A stretch of DNA of 64,000 bases from Streptomyces sp. CC0208 (GCF_003443735.1 NZ_CP031969.1:992001-1056000); one strand, 5' to 3'. Counted from the first letter of the stretch, positions 35,336-44,376 are shown. Notes: generated by a model from the letters alone, not told the origin. Translations and numbers: made by a program.

Positions 35336-36454
35336 TCAGCCTCGGAGCGCTTCGGCGAGCGCGGCCACGACCTGCTGCTGCTGGTCGGGGGTGATCTGGG
35401 GGTAGAGCGGCAGGGACAGGATCCGCTCCGCGGCCTTCTCTGCGTTCGGGAAGTCGCCCCGGTCGTGGCCGAGATGGCGGTAGGCCGGTGTGAGGTGGAC
35501 CGGGGCGGGATAGTGCACCCCGGCGCCGATGCCCTCGGCGTTGAGCTTGCCGACGATGTCGTCGCGGTCGGCTCCGGCGACCTGGACGACGTACAGGTGC
35601 CAGACGTGGACGTTGCCGGAGGCCGTCACCGGGAGGACGAGCCGGCCGGCGGACGCGAGGTCGGCGAGCAGTTCGTCGTAGCGGGCGGCGGCCGCCCGGC
35701 GAGCCGCGTTGCCGTCCGCCAGCCGTTTGAGCTTGGCCCGCAGGACGACGGCCTGGAGTCCGTCGAGGCGGCTGTTGAACCCGGGGACGTCGTGGCGGTA
35801 CTTGGCGACGCCGCCGTGGTTGGCGATCGCCCGGACCAGGCCGGTGAGTTCCTCGTCGTCGGTCAGCACCGCGCCCGCGTCGCCGTAGGCGCCCAGGTTC
35901 TTGCCCGGGTAGAAGCTGGTGGCCGCGATGCCGCCGCTGCCCGGCGCGCGGCCGTCGCGGGTGGCGCCCTGGCACTGGGCGGCGTCCTCCACGATCCTTA
36001 CGTGGTCGGGCAGTTGCGCGGCCAGGCCGGTCACCTCGGCCATCTGCCCGTACAGGTGGACCGGCACGACCGCGCGGGTCGCCGGACCGACCGCGTCCAA
36101 CGCGGCCTGGGGGTCCAGGAGGTGGCTGTCGGGCAGGCAGTCCGCCAGGACGGGTCGCGCACCGATCCGGGCCACGGCACCGGCGGTGGCGATGAAGGTG
36201 TTGGCGGGTATCACGACCTCGTCGCCGGGGCCCACCCCGCCGGCGCGCAGGGCCAGTTCGACGGCGTCGGTGCCGTTGGCGACCCCCACGCAGTGGGCGA
36301 CGCCGCCGAACTCGGCGTATTCGCGCTCGAACTGGCGGACCTCCTCGCCGCCGACGAAGGCCGTGTTCGCGAGCACCCGGTCGAAGCCGGCCCGGACCTC
36401 GTCGGCGACCTCTTCGTGAGCCGCCTTGAGGTCCACGAGCGGAATCTGGTTCAT
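35336..36454 (-). CDS. DegT/DnrJ/EryC1 aminotransferase (WbpE-like)
   Basis: The 372-residue PLP enzyme has the nucleotide-sugar aminotransferase pattern: PLVDLKAAHEEV, CVGVANGTDAVELALRAGG, VVIPANTFIATAGA, VHLYGQMAE, VEDAAQCQGA and the Schiff-base Lys185 in SFYPGKNLGAYGDAGA. The sequence around Lys185 and RLDGLQAVVLRAKL resemble WbpE, which aminates C3 of UDP-2-acetamido-3-keto-glucuronate. This fits the oxidoreductase at 39292-40347 and the acetyltransferase at 17328-17927. It is last in a minus-strand operon that starts with the sugar transferase, and overlaps the acetyltransferase gene upstream by four bases. Confidence 0.87.
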   Translation of the reverse strand: MNQIPLVDLKAAHEEVADEVRAGFDRVLANTAFVGGEEVRQFEREYAEFGGVAHCVGVANGTDAVELALRAGGVGPGDEVVIPANTFIATAGAVARIGARPVLADCLPDSHLLDPQAALDAVGPATRAVVPVHLYGQMAEVTGLAAQLPDHVRIVEDAAQCQGATRDGRAPGSGGIAATSFYPGKNLGAYGDAGAVLTDDEELTGLVRAIANHGGVAKYRHDVPGFNSRLDGLQAVVLRAKLKRLADGNAARRAAAARYDELLADLASAGRLVLPVTASGNVHVWHLYVVQVAGADRDDIVGKLNAEGIGAGVHYPAPVHLTPAYRHLGHDRGDFPNAEKAAERILSLPLYPQITPDQQQQVVAALAEALRG

Positions 36455-37140
36455 GTCAGCGGTCCCCCCACTGTTGATGTCGCTAGTTCGTCCAGCGCGG
36501 GCGCCCCCGCCGCGCGCAGCCGTCGGGCCGGGCTCCCCACCCAGACCTCGCCCGGCGGAACATCGTCGAGTACGGCACTCCCCATGCCGATCTGCGACCA
36601 GGCCCCCACCGTCGTGCCCTCTCTCACCAGAGCGCCGGAGCCCACGTAGGCGCCGCGCTCCAGCCGCACTCCCCCGCCCAGGCGGACCCCGGCGGTGAGC
36701 GTCGCGTAGTCCTCGACCACGTCGTCGTGGGTGAGCACGACGTGCGGCATCACCGCCACCTGGGCACCCACCCGTACCGCTGCGGTCAGCACGCAGTGCG
36801 CGAGCAGGACCGAGCCGGGGCCGATCTCGGAGGTCGACGACACGGCCGCCGTCGGGTGGATCACCGTGGTGTACCGGTCCTCGGGCAGGCCGAATCGGCG
36901 GACCAGCCGGGCGCGGGCCGCGTAGTCCCTCGGGTTGCCCACGCAGATCACCACCCGTGCCTCGGGCAGGTCGTGGACCAGGTCGCAGCCGCCGAGGACG
37001 GGCACGCCGTCCACGTCGGTGCCGTGCAGGGCGGGGTCGTCGTCGAGGTGTCCGAGCAGCTCGACCTCACCCGCGTCCCGTGCGGCCTGGGCGGTCTCCC
37101 GGGCGAAGCCGCCCGCGCCGACGATCACAAGTCCGGTCAT
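36451..37140 (-). CDS. NeuD/PglD-family sugar O/N-acetyltransferase
   Basis: The 229-residue protein combines an N-terminal Rossmann-like part (LVIVGAGGFARETAQAARDA, then GVPVLGGCD) with a left-handed beta-helix (IGPGSVLLAHCVLTAAVRVG, VMPHVVLTHDDVVEDYATLT, GAYVGSGALVREGTTVGAWS). This is the PglD/NeuD sialic-acid O-acetyltransferase family, which acetylates amino groups of UDP-4-amino sugars or hydroxyls. The catalytic His is probably in VMPHVVLTHDD. Both ends overlap neighbours by four bases, so it is fully coupled to two aminotransferase genes. Confidence 0.87.
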   Translation of the reverse strand: MTGLVIVGAGGFARETAQAARDAGEVELLGHLDDDPALHGTDVDGVPVLGGCDLVHDLPEARVVICVGNPRDYAARARLVRRFGLPEDRYTTVIHPTAAVSSTSEIGPGSVLLAHCVLTAAVRVGAQVAVMPHVVLTHDDVVEDYATLTAGVRLGGGVRLERGAYVGSGALVREGTTVGAWSQIGMGSAVLDDVPPGEVWVGSPARRLRAAGAPALDELATSTVGGPLT

Positions 37141-38276
37141 CCACGGGCCTGTTCGCGCAGTGCCGCGACGACCCGGTCCTGCTGGGCCTCGGTCATCGTG
37201 TGGAACAGCGGCAGGATCAGCGAGTCGCGGCTGATGCGCTCGGTGACCGGCAGCGGCACGCTCGGGTGATCCGCGTAGGCGGGTTCGAGGTGGGCGGCCA
37301 TGATGCCGCGCCGGGCGGAGACCCCGGCGTCGGCGAGCGCGGCGAGCAGGTCGTCCCGGCCGACCGGGAAGTCCTCGGCGAGCAGCACCCAGTAGGACTG
37401 GAAGTTGCTCTGCCCGTGCGCGGGGTCGCGCACGGGGGTGAGGCCGGGGACGTCGGCCAGCAACGCGTCGTAACGCGCGGCCAGTTCGCGACGGCGGGCG
37501 ATCATCGCGTCGAGCTTGCCGAGCTGGACCAGGCCGATCGCGGCCTGCACGTCGGTCATCCGGTAGTTGAAGCCGACTTCCAGGTAGCTTTCCAGCATCG
37601 GCTTGTTGCTCGCGTGACGTTCCGCGGCCGAGGCGTTCATGCCGTGCTCGCGCAGTCGGCGCAGCCGTGTGGCCCACTCGGCGTCGTCGGTGGTGACCAT
37701 GCCGCCCTCGCCGGTGGTGACGAGCTTGCGGGGGTGGAAGGACCAGGCCGCGAGCAGCGCGCCGTGGCCGACGGGCTTGCCGCCGACGGTCGAGCCGATG
37801 GCGCAGGCCGCGTCCTCGACCAGCGGCAGGTCCCAGTCGGCGCAGGCGGCACGCAGGGCGTGCACATCAGCGGGTACACCGCCCTGGTGGACGGCGAGGA
37901 CGGCCTCGGTGCGCGGGCTGCGCACCTGCTCCACGGTGGCCGGGGTCAGGTTGCCGGTGACGGGGTCGACGTCGGCGAACACCGGTTCGGCGCCGACGTA
38001 CCGTACGGCGTTCGCGGTGGCGATGAACGACAGCGAGGGCACCACCACTTCGTCGCCGGGGCCGACGCCGAGGGCGACCAGCGAGAGGTGCAGTGCGGTG
38101 GTGCAGGAGCTGACCGCGACGGCGTGCTCGGCGCCCACCCGCTCGGCGAAGGCCCGCTCGAAGGCGGCGACCCGGGGGCCCTGGGCGACCCAGCCGGACA
38201 GCACGGCGTCGGAGGCGGCCTTGGCCTCCTCCTCGCCCAGCCAGGGGATCATCACGGGGATGCGGTCGGTGCTCAC
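37137..38276 (-). CDS. DegT/DnrJ/EryC1 aminotransferase (PglE/PseC-like)
   Basis: The 379-residue PLP enzyme starts with IPWLGEEEAKAASDAVLSGW and contains AVAVSSCTTALHLSLVALGV, VVVPSLSFIATANAVRYVGA, LPLVEDAACAIGS and the Schiff-base Lys184 in WSFHPRKLVTTGEGG. The FHPRK form is usual in enzymes that aminate C4 of 4-keto sugars (PglE, PseC, perosamine synthase type), so it differs from the WbpE-like gene downstream. GTG 38276 overlaps the epimerase stop by four bases. Together with the PglD-like acetyltransferase it could make an N-acetylated 4-amino sugar, provided a 4-keto precursor is supplied. Confidence 0.87.
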   Translation of the reverse strand: MSTDRIPVMIPWLGEEEAKAASDAVLSGWVAQGPRVAAFERAFAERVGAEHAVAVSSCTTALHLSLVALGVGPGDEVVVPSLSFIATANAVRYVGAEPVFADVDPVTGNLTPATVEQVRSPRTEAVLAVHQGGVPADVHALRAACADWDLPLVEDAACAIGSTVGGKPVGHGALLAAWSFHPRKLVTTGEGGMVTTDDAEWATRLRRLREHGMNASAAERHASNKPMLESYLEVGFNYRMTDVQAAIGLVQLGKLDAMIARRRELAARYDALLADVPGLTPVRDPAHGQSNFQSYWVLLAEDFPVGRDDLLAALADAGVSARRGIMAAHLEPAYADHPSVPLPVTERISRDSLILPLFHTMTEAQQDRVVAALREQARG

Positions 38277-39274
38277 TTGGCGGCCTCCCGCTCGGCGCGC
38301 CACCACTGGACCAGGTCCCTGAGTCCTGTGCGCAGGTCGATCTCCGCGGTGAAGCCGAGCCGTTCGGCGGCCTGGGTGGTGTCCGCGAGCCGGCGGACCA
38401 CCGAGTTCACCGAGCGGGCGGGCCCGTGCACCGGCTCCAGGCCCTCGGCGCCCATCGCCTCCAGCAGCCCGTCGGCGAGCTCGCGCAGCGAGGTCTCGGT
38501 GCCGCTGGCGATATTGAACACCTCGTCGGTGACGTCCGACTCGGCCGCCAGGATGTTGGACCTGGCGATGTCCCGGACATCGACGAAGTCCATGGTCTGG
38601 GTGCCGTCGCCGAGGATCAGCGGCGGCTCGCCCGACTCGATGCGCTCCATCCAGCGGATGAGCACCTCGGTGTACAGGCCGTGGATGTCCATCCGGGGGC
38701 CGTACACGTTGAAGTAGCGCAGGGCCACGTAATCCAGCCCGTACATGGCGTGGAAGCTGCGCAGCATGCCCTCGTTGAAGGCCTTCGCCGCGCCGTAGAA
38801 CGTGTCGTTGTTGTAGGCGTGGTGGCGTTCGGTCGTCGGGAAGACCTCGGCCATGCCGTAGACGGACGCCGAGGAGGAGGCGACCACCTTGCCGACGCCG
38901 GCCGCGGCCGCCGCCTCCAGCACGTTGAAGGTGCCGTCGACGAGGACCTCGTTGGCGAGCCTCGGCTCCTCCGCGCACTGGGTGATGCGGATCGCGGCGA
39001 GGTGGAACACCAGGTCCGCGCCCTCGGTGACCTTCTTCACGGTGTCGACGTCCCGGACGTCGCCCTCGACGACCTCGACCACCCCGCTGGGCAGGGCCTT
39101 CGCGAGGTTGGCCCGGCGCCCGCGCACGAAGTTGTCGAGTACGACGATCTCGCGGGCGCCGCCCTCGGCCAGCAGGTCGACCAGATTGGAGCCGATGGTG
39201 CCCGCTCCCCCGGTGACCAGGATCTTCTTGCCACGTACGCTGCTCAACTGCTGTGCCCTCTCAGGGAATCGCAT
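38273..39274 (-). CDS. NAD-dependent nucleotide-sugar epimerase/dehydratase
   Basis: This 333-residue extended short-chain dehydrogenase has the NAD motif in ILVTGGAGTIGSNLVDLLA, VFHLAAIRITQCAEEPRLA, and the catalytic SSSASVYG and TFYGAAKAFNEGML (YxxxK) elements, then LRYFNVYGPRMDIHG. It resembles UDP-GlcNAc 4-epimerase/WbpP-type enzymes. ATG 39274 is given, but a TTG at 39247 has a better GAGAGG ribosome site and begins nine residues later, just before the first strand. The gene lies 17 bases after the oxidoreductase and overlaps the aminotransferase. It may supply a 4-epimer or 4-keto sugar. Confidence 0.87.
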   Translation of the reverse strand: MRFPERAQQLSSVRGKKILVTGGAGTIGSNLVDLLAEGGAREIVVLDNFVRGRRANLAKALPSGVVEVVEGDVRDVDTVKKVTEGADLVFHLAAIRITQCAEEPRLANEVLVDGTFNVLEAAAAAGVGKVVASSSASVYGMAEVFPTTERHHAYNNDTFYGAAKAFNEGMLRSFHAMYGLDYVALRYFNVYGPRMDIHGLYTEVLIRWMERIESGEPPLILGDGTQTMDFVDVRDIARSNILAAESDVTDEVFNIASGTETSLRELADGLLEAMGAEGLEPVHGPARSVNSVVRRLADTTQAAERLGFTAEIDLRTGLRDLVQWWRAEREAAK

Positions 39275-39291
39275 CGCTTGACTGATGTCGC

Positions 39292-40347
39292 TCAACGCTC
39301 GGCGCGCAGGCCGACGACCGCGCCCTTGAACTCCAGGCTCCGGGAGGCCGCCTCCAGGATGTCCAGCACCCTGAGGCCCGCCCGGCCGTCGGTCAGCGGC
39401 GCCCGGCCGGTCCTGATCGAGTCGGCGAACTCGTCGACCATGCTGCGCAGCGCTTCCTTCTCGCCGATCGCGGGCGCGACCATGTCTCCGGAGCGGTACG
39501 AGATGAGCATGTCCCGGCGCTCGTCCACACCGATCTCCTGGGGCGCGGCCATGTCCACGCCCCGGTCGTAGACCGACACCCGCTGGAGGGGGTTCAGGTC
39601 GTCCCAGAGCAGGGTGCGCTTGGAGCCGCCCACCATGGTGGTGCGCACCTTCGTCGGCGACAGCCAGTTGACGTGCACGTGGGCGATGGCCCCCGTGCTG
39701 AGCGTGAGCGTCAGATAGGCGACGCAGGCCTGTCCGGCGCCGATCGGGTCGGCCCCGTGGGCGGCGACGGCGACCGGCTCCACGCCCGCCGGGAGGATGA
39801 AGTCGAGGATCGACAGGTCGTGCGGGGCGAGGTCCCACAGGACGTCGATGTCCTTCTGGACCAGCCCGAGGTTGATGCGGACCGAGTCGACGAAGTGGAT
39901 CTCCCCGAGCTCGCCGGAGTGGACCAGTTCCCTGATGCGGCCCACTGCGGGCGTGTAGCAGTAGGTGTGGTCGCACATCAGGGTGAGCCCGCGCTCCTCG
40001 GCCTCGGCCACCAGGCGCATCCCGTCGGCGTAGGTCGCCGCGAGCGGCTTCTCCACGAGGACGTGCTTGCCGGCGCGCAGGGCGGCCAGGGCGATGTCGA
40101 GGTGGGTTCCGGCGGGCGTGGCCACGGCGACGGCGGCCACGTCGGGGTCGGCGAGGACGGCCGCGTAGTCCGAGGTGGCCTCGACGGTCGAGTAGCCGCC
40201 GAGGACCCGCCGGGCCCGGTCCACGTCGAGGTCGACCAGGGAGCGCAGCCGGAACTGCTCGCTCGCCTGGAAGTTGCGGACGAGGTTGGGCCCCCAGTAG
40301 CCGGCCCCTACGACCGCCACCCCCAACGGCTCGCTGCTCTGCGTCAC
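39292..40347 (-). CDS. Gfo/Idh/MocA oxidoreductase (WbpB/WlbA-like)
   Basis: The 351-residue enzyme has GVAVVGAGYWGPNLVRNFQA (NAD fold), VAVATPAGTHLDIALAALRA, HVLVEKPLAATYADGM (the EKP motif) and the C-terminal beta-sheet domain with VNWLSPTKVRTTMVGGSKRT. WlbA/WbpB members oxidise C3 of UDP-GlcNAc-uronate to the 3-keto sugar for the aminotransferase. GTG 40347 is chosen because GGAAGAGGA precedes it; an ATG at 40371 overlapping the previous stop by one base would add eight residues but lacks such a site. The second gene of the operon after the priming sugar transferase. Confidence 0.86.
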   Translation of the reverse strand: MTQSSEPLGVAVVGAGYWGPNLVRNFQASEQFRLRSLVDLDVDRARRVLGGYSTVEATSDYAAVLADPDVAAVAVATPAGTHLDIALAALRAGKHVLVEKPLAATYADGMRLVAEAEERGLTLMCDHTYCYTPAVGRIRELVHSGELGEIHFVDSVRINLGLVQKDIDVLWDLAPHDLSILDFILPAGVEPVAVAAHGADPIGAGQACVAYLTLTLSTGAIAHVHVNWLSPTKVRTTMVGGSKRTLLWDDLNPLQRVSVYDRGVDMAAPQEIGVDERRDMLISYRSGDMVAPAIGEKEALRSMVDEFADSIRTGRAPLTDGRAGLRVLDILEAASRSLEFKGAVVGLRAER

Positions 40348-40370
40348 TTGGTTCCTCTTCCTTCGGTCCA

Positions 40371-41810
40371 TCAGTAGGCCCCCGTTCCGCGCACCACCGC
40401 TGTCGTGGTGCGCGCCAGGATGGACAGGTCGAGGCTGGTCGACCAGTTGTCCACATATGCGAGATCGAGCCGGACCGCTTCCTCCCAGGGCAGGTCCGAG
40501 CGGCCGCTGACCTGCCACAGCCCGGTGAGACCGGGCTTGACGAGCAGCCGGCGTCTGACCTCGGCCGGGTACTCGTCCACCTCCTCGGGCAGCGGCGGGC
40601 GGGGGCCGACGAGCGACATGTCGCCCCTGACCACGTTGATCAGTTGCGGCAGTTCGTCGAGCGAGCTGCGGCGCAGGAACGAGCCGACCCGGGTGATCCG
40701 CGGGTCCCCCTTCACCTTGAACAGCAGGCCGTCGCTGTTCTGGTTGAGGTGTTCCAGTTCCTCACGCAGGGCCTCCGAGTCGGGGCGCATCGTGCGGAAC
40801 TTGAACATGGTGAAGTGGTCGCCGTACCTGCCCACCCGCTGCTGCCTGAAGAGGGCAGGACCGGAGCTGTCCAGGCGGACGATCAGGGCGATCAGCAGCA
40901 TGGGCAGCGCGAGCAGGAGCAGCAGGCCGGCGGCGAAGGAACGATCCAGCAGTTCCTTCGGCAGCCGGGAGGTCCGGGAGAGGTTCGGCGCCTGGACACG
41001 TACCAGCGGCACCCCGTTGGTGGGCCGTACCGCGAGCCGGGCCGCGGACACGTCGGCCAGGACGGGGGCGAGCAGGAAGTCGACGCCCCGCGCGGCCGCA
41101 GTCCAGGACATCCGGCGCAGGACGGAGGCGTCGAACTCGGGCGCGGGCAGCACCACCAGGGTGCCGATGCCCATGGCCCGGATGACGTCGTCCATGGTGT
41201 CCACACCACCGAGGACGGGGAGCCCCAACTTGCGGACCTCCGCCGCGTTCTCGGGATCGCTCAGGCACACGCCGACGGCCCGGAGTTCCTGGGCACCGCC
41301 GCGCCGCAGCACGGCGACCAGCTCCGCGATGCCGTGCGCCGGCCCGACCAGGAGCGTGGCGCTCCGCCCCCGGCCCCTCGCCCACCTGCGGTGCAGTCGG
41401 CGCCGGAGCGCGTACCTGACCAGCAGGGCGAGGGCGGCGGCGGGCAACGCAGCCATGATCATGTCATGAAGGAGGCCCGCATCGTGGGTGAACGACCAGT
41501 GCGCGACCGCGGCGAGCGCCGGGAGCGCGACCGCACCGCGAAGTACCCGTCGGTACTCTTCGGTTCCCAGGCCCAAGGCGCTGCGGTCGTAGGAGCGATG
41601 GGCGACCATCGCCACGATCCACGTCGGGGGCAGCACCAGGGCCACCGCCCAGCGGCCGTACGCCGCGTGGATCACGAAGGCCGCGGCAACAGCCGCGAGG
41701 CTGTCCGCGACCAGCAGGACTGTCCGGTACCTCTTCTCCCAAGGTCTTCGGCGACCTTCCGGAGTTCGGTGTTCCACAAGCAGTTGCTCATGCGTGACCT
41801 CAATGGTCAT
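40371..41810 (-). CDS. Polyprenyl-phosphate sugar-1-phosphate transferase (priming glycosyltransferase)
   Basis: The 479-residue membrane enzyme has an N-terminal block of about four hydrophobic segments, a CoA-binding-like central domain (ATLLVGPAHGIAELVAVLRR), a fifth helix (AAGLLLLLALPMLLIALIVR) and the C-terminal bacterial sugar transferase domain: FKFRTMRPDSE, ITRVGSFLRRSSLDELPQLI, VVRGDMSLVGPRPPLPEEV and KPGLTGLWQVSGRSDLPWEE. This is the WbaP/CpsE type, which loads the first sugar phosphate on undecaprenyl phosphate. It heads the minus-strand sugar-synthesis operon. The 247-base divergent region upstream contains a small hairpin. Confidence 0.92.
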   Translation of the reverse strand: MTIEVTHEQLLVEHRTPEGRRRPWEKRYRTVLLVADSLAAVAAAFVIHAAYGRWAVALVLPPTWIVAMVAHRSYDRSALGLGTEEYRRVLRGAVALPALAAVAHWSFTHDAGLLHDMIMAALPAAALALLVRYALRRRLHRRWARGRGRSATLLVGPAHGIAELVAVLRRGGAQELRAVGVCLSDPENAAEVRKLGLPVLGGVDTMDDVIRAMGIGTLVVLPAPEFDASVLRRMSWTAAARGVDFLLAPVLADVSAARLAVRPTNGVPLVRVQAPNLSRTSRLPKELLDRSFAAGLLLLLALPMLLIALIVRLDSSGPALFRQQRVGRYGDHFTMFKFRTMRPDSEALREELEHLNQNSDGLLFKVKGDPRITRVGSFLRRSSLDELPQLINVVRGDMSLVGPRPPLPEEVDEYPAEVRRRLLVKPGLTGLWQVSGRSDLPWEEAVRLDLAYVDNWSTSLDLSILARTTTAVVRGTGAY

Positions 41811-41893
41811 GCGCCCCCCACACGTGCACGGTTACCCCTGACCGAACACCGATGTGCCCCCGACACAGCGGCAGTTGAAACAAAAGAAGCCGT

Positions 41894-41911
41894 AGCGGTT
41901 CCCCAACCGCT
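41894..41911. promoter_or_regulatory. Small inverted repeat in the divergent promoter region
   Basis: AGCGGTTCCCCAACCGCT forms a perfect 7-base stem with a CCCC loop, about 85 bases before the sugar transferase start and 147 before the divergent glycosyltransferase. The surrounding 41.81-42.06 kb is less GC-rich than the rest of the window, as expected of a promoter region. It may be an operator. Confidence 0.4.
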
Positions 41912-42057
41912 TCATGTCCCCATACATGTCGGCTTGGACCTTGAGTTCCCCACCCAAACCGGTTCGGCGGCCCTCAATCTAGACCACCGAACGCAGTCAC
42001 GGGAACAGTTGGACGAAACACACTTCGCAATAGTGACATCGACTGCATACTGCCCAG

Positions 42058-42909
42058 GTGACGAGCATCGTGATCCCGGCCCACAACGAGGCGCAAGTCA
42101 TCGGCCGGCTCCTCGATTCACTTCTGGCCGATTCCTCGGAGGACGAGACAGACATCGTGGTGGTGTGCAACGGCTGTACGGACGACACCGCGCGGATCGC
42201 GGCCGCTCGCGGTCCGCGTGTGCGCGTGGTCGAGATCCCCGTGCCGTCCAAACACGCCGCGCTGCGGGCGGGTGACGACCATGCGCGCGGCTTCCCCCGC
42301 CTCTACGTGGACGCCGACGTCGTCATCGGCAGCGCCGACGTACGGGCGCTGACCGAGCCCCTCGACGACGACACCTCGGGTGTTCTCGCCACCGCGCCCG
42401 AACGACGCGTTCCGCTGGACTCCTGTGCCTGGCGGGTGCGCGCCTACTACCGGGTGTGGCAGCGGTTGCCCGCCGTACGCGAGGGGCTGTTCGGCCGGGG
42501 TGTCATCGCGGTCTCCAAGGCCGGGCACGCCAGGATCGCGGCCCTGCCGCCGCTGATGGCCGACGACCTGGCCGCGTCGCTGGCCTTCGCGCCCGGGGAG
42601 CGACTGGTGGTCGAGGGGGCCCGTGTCGTGGTCCGGCCGCCGCGAACATGGCCGGATCTGATCAAGCGGCGCATCCGGGCGGCGGTCTCCACGGCCCAGG
42701 TCGAACAACATCATCAAAGCCCGCAGGAGGCTTCGGCGCGCACGAGCAAGGCGGATCTGATCGCCCTGGTCCGCGCCGAACCGAGGCTGGTCACGGGTGT
42801 CGTAGTCTTCGTCGCGGCGGCGGTCGTCGCCCGGCGCGGGGCCGCCAAGGCGATCCGGGCCCAGGACTTCGGCACCTGGCTGCGGGACGAGAGCAGCAGA
42901 CAGCACTGA
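42058..42909 (+). CDS. Family 2 glycosyltransferase, possibly leaderless
   Basis: The 283-residue protein begins TSIVIPAHNEAQVIGRLLDS, followed by DIVVVCNGCTDDTARIAAAR, PRLYVDADVVIGSADVRAL (DxD motif) and a short hydrophobic C-terminal helix (LVTGVVVFVAAAVVARRG) that may anchor it to the membrane. GTG 42058 has no ribosome site, and a CATACT box lies about six bases before it, so translation from a leaderless mRNA is likely. It diverges from the sugar transferase operon and is followed by an MFS gene 27 bases later. Specificity unknown. Confidence 0.84.
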   Translation: MTSIVIPAHNEAQVIGRLLDSLLADSSEDETDIVVVCNGCTDDTARIAAARGPRVRVVEIPVPSKHAALRAGDDHARGFPRLYVDADVVIGSADVRALTEPLDDDTSGVLATAPERRVPLDSCAWRVRAYYRVWQRLPAVREGLFGRGVIAVSKAGHARIAALPPLMADDLAASLAFAPGERLVVEGARVVVRPPRTWPDLIKRRIRAAVSTAQVEQHHQSPQEASARTSKADLIALVRAEPRLVTGVVVFVAAAVVARRGAAKAIRAQDFGTWLRDESSRQH

Positions 42910-42936
42910 AGCGCACCAGATCGGGAGCTCCCGAAG

Positions 42937-44316
42937 ATGTACCTCACCGACCGCTCCGCACCCGCGGGGGCGGACAGCGACCAGGGCCGAAGACGCGGTC
43001 TGCGGCCCGGGGTTGCCCCGGTCGTGCTCGTACTGGGCACGGTCAGCCTGATCACCGACATCTCCTCGGAGATGGTCACCGCCGTCCTGCCGCTCTACCT
43101 CGTCAGCACGCTCGGCTTCAGCCCGCTGGCCTTCGGCACCCTCGACGGTGTCTACAACGGCGTCAGCGCGCTGGTCCAGCTCACCGGCGGCCACCTCGCC
43201 GACCGCATGCGCAACCACAAACTCCTGGCGGGCCTCGGCTACGGCCTGTCCGCGCTGTGCAAGCCGCTGCTCCTGCTCGTGAGCAGCATCGGCACGCTCG
43301 GCACGGTCCTCGCCCTGGACCGCACCGGCAAGGGCCTGCGCACCGCCCCGCGCGACGCGATGATCTCCCTGTCCACGCCGTCCGGGAAGCAGGGCCGGGC
43401 CTTCGGTGTGCACCGGGCGATGGACACCACCGGCGCGATGCTCGGCCCGCTCGCCGCCTTCCTCATCCTGAGCGCGGCGGCCGACGGCTACGACGCGGTG
43501 TTCGGCGTGAGCACATGTGTGGCGGTGCTCGGGGTGGTCGTGCTGGTGCTGTTCGTGCCGGGGCGGCGGCAGGGTACGCCGACGACGGGCTCGAACGCGG
43601 CGGACAGGCTCGCACCCGGCGTACGGCTGGACGCGCGGGCCGACGGCCCCGCCGACGTCTACGTGCCGGGCGCACGGCAGGCCCCTGAGGCGGACGAGGC
43701 TGGGGCCGCCGACGCCAAGCCCCGCGTCCGCGTCCGCGAGGCCCTCGAGCTCCTTCGTCTGCCCCGCCTCCGGGCCCTCGCCGGCTGCGCCGCGCTCCTC
43801 GGCCTGACGACCGTCAGCGACGCCTTCGTCTACCTGCTCCTGCAACGCCGTGCGGGCATCGGCGAGCAGTGGTTCACGCTGCTCCCGCTGGGCACCGCCG
43901 TCGTGTTCCTGCTGCTGGCCGTACCCGTCGGCGCGCTGGCCGACCGGGTCGGGCGGCACACCGTGTTCCTCGCCGGGCACGGGACGCTGCTGACCGCTTA
44001 CGCCCTCCTGCTGTGGGCACCGTCGACACCGGCCCTCCCGTTCCTCGTGCTCGCGCTGCACGGGGTGTTCTACGCGGCCACCGACGGCGTACTCCCGGCC
44101 GCCCTCGCGGACATCGTGCCCGAGCAGCTGCGCGCCAGCGGCCTCGCCATCGTCGGCACCAGCCAGGCTCTGGCCCGGTTCTGCTGCTCGCTGGCCTTCG
44201 GCGCGGCCTGGACGGTATGGGGGGACGGCCCGGCCCTGGCCGCCTCGGCGCTCGGCCTGCTGTGCTGCGCGGCCGTCGCGAGCCGGGTACTGCGACCGAC
44301 GAACGGCAACCGATGA
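42937..44316 (+). CDS. MFS transporter
   Basis: The 459-residue protein shows about 12 membrane helices with the MFS signature GHLADRMRNHKLLAGLGYGL between helices 2 and 3 and the repeat-related GALADRVGRHTVFLAGHGTL after helix 8. A long hydrophilic middle loop (about residues 207-262) separates the halves. DITSSEM-type residues (TDISSEMVTAVLPLYL) and LDRTGKGLRTAPRDAMIS place it with the small actinobacterial MFS group related to YnfM/bicyclomycin-like proteins. The cargo is unknown. It is downstream of a glycosyltransferase and before a repeat-rich gap, so it may export a sugar-related compound. Confidence 0.85.
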   Translation: MYLTDRSAPAGADSDQGRRRGLRPGVAPVVLVLGTVSLITDISSEMVTAVLPLYLVSTLGFSPLAFGTLDGVYNGVSALVQLTGGHLADRMRNHKLLAGLGYGLSALCKPLLLLVSSIGTLGTVLALDRTGKGLRTAPRDAMISLSTPSGKQGRAFGVHRAMDTTGAMLGPLAAFLILSAAADGYDAVFGVSTCVAVLGVVVLVLFVPGRRQGTPTTGSNAADRLAPGVRLDARADGPADVYVPGARQAPEADEAGAADAKPRVRVREALELLRLPRLRALAGCAALLGLTTVSDAFVYLLLQRRAGIGEQWFTLLPLGTAVVFLLLAVPVGALADRVGRHTVFLAGHGTLLTAYALLLWAPSTPALPFLVLALHGVFYAATDGVLPAALADIVPEQLRASGLAIVGTSQALARFCCSLAFGAAWTVWGDGPALAASALGLLCCAAVASRVLRPTNGNR

Positions 44317-44376
44317 CCACCAGGGCTCCGGCACTCCGGGGCCTCGTCGACCACCGGAGCCCGACAGATCCACGAG

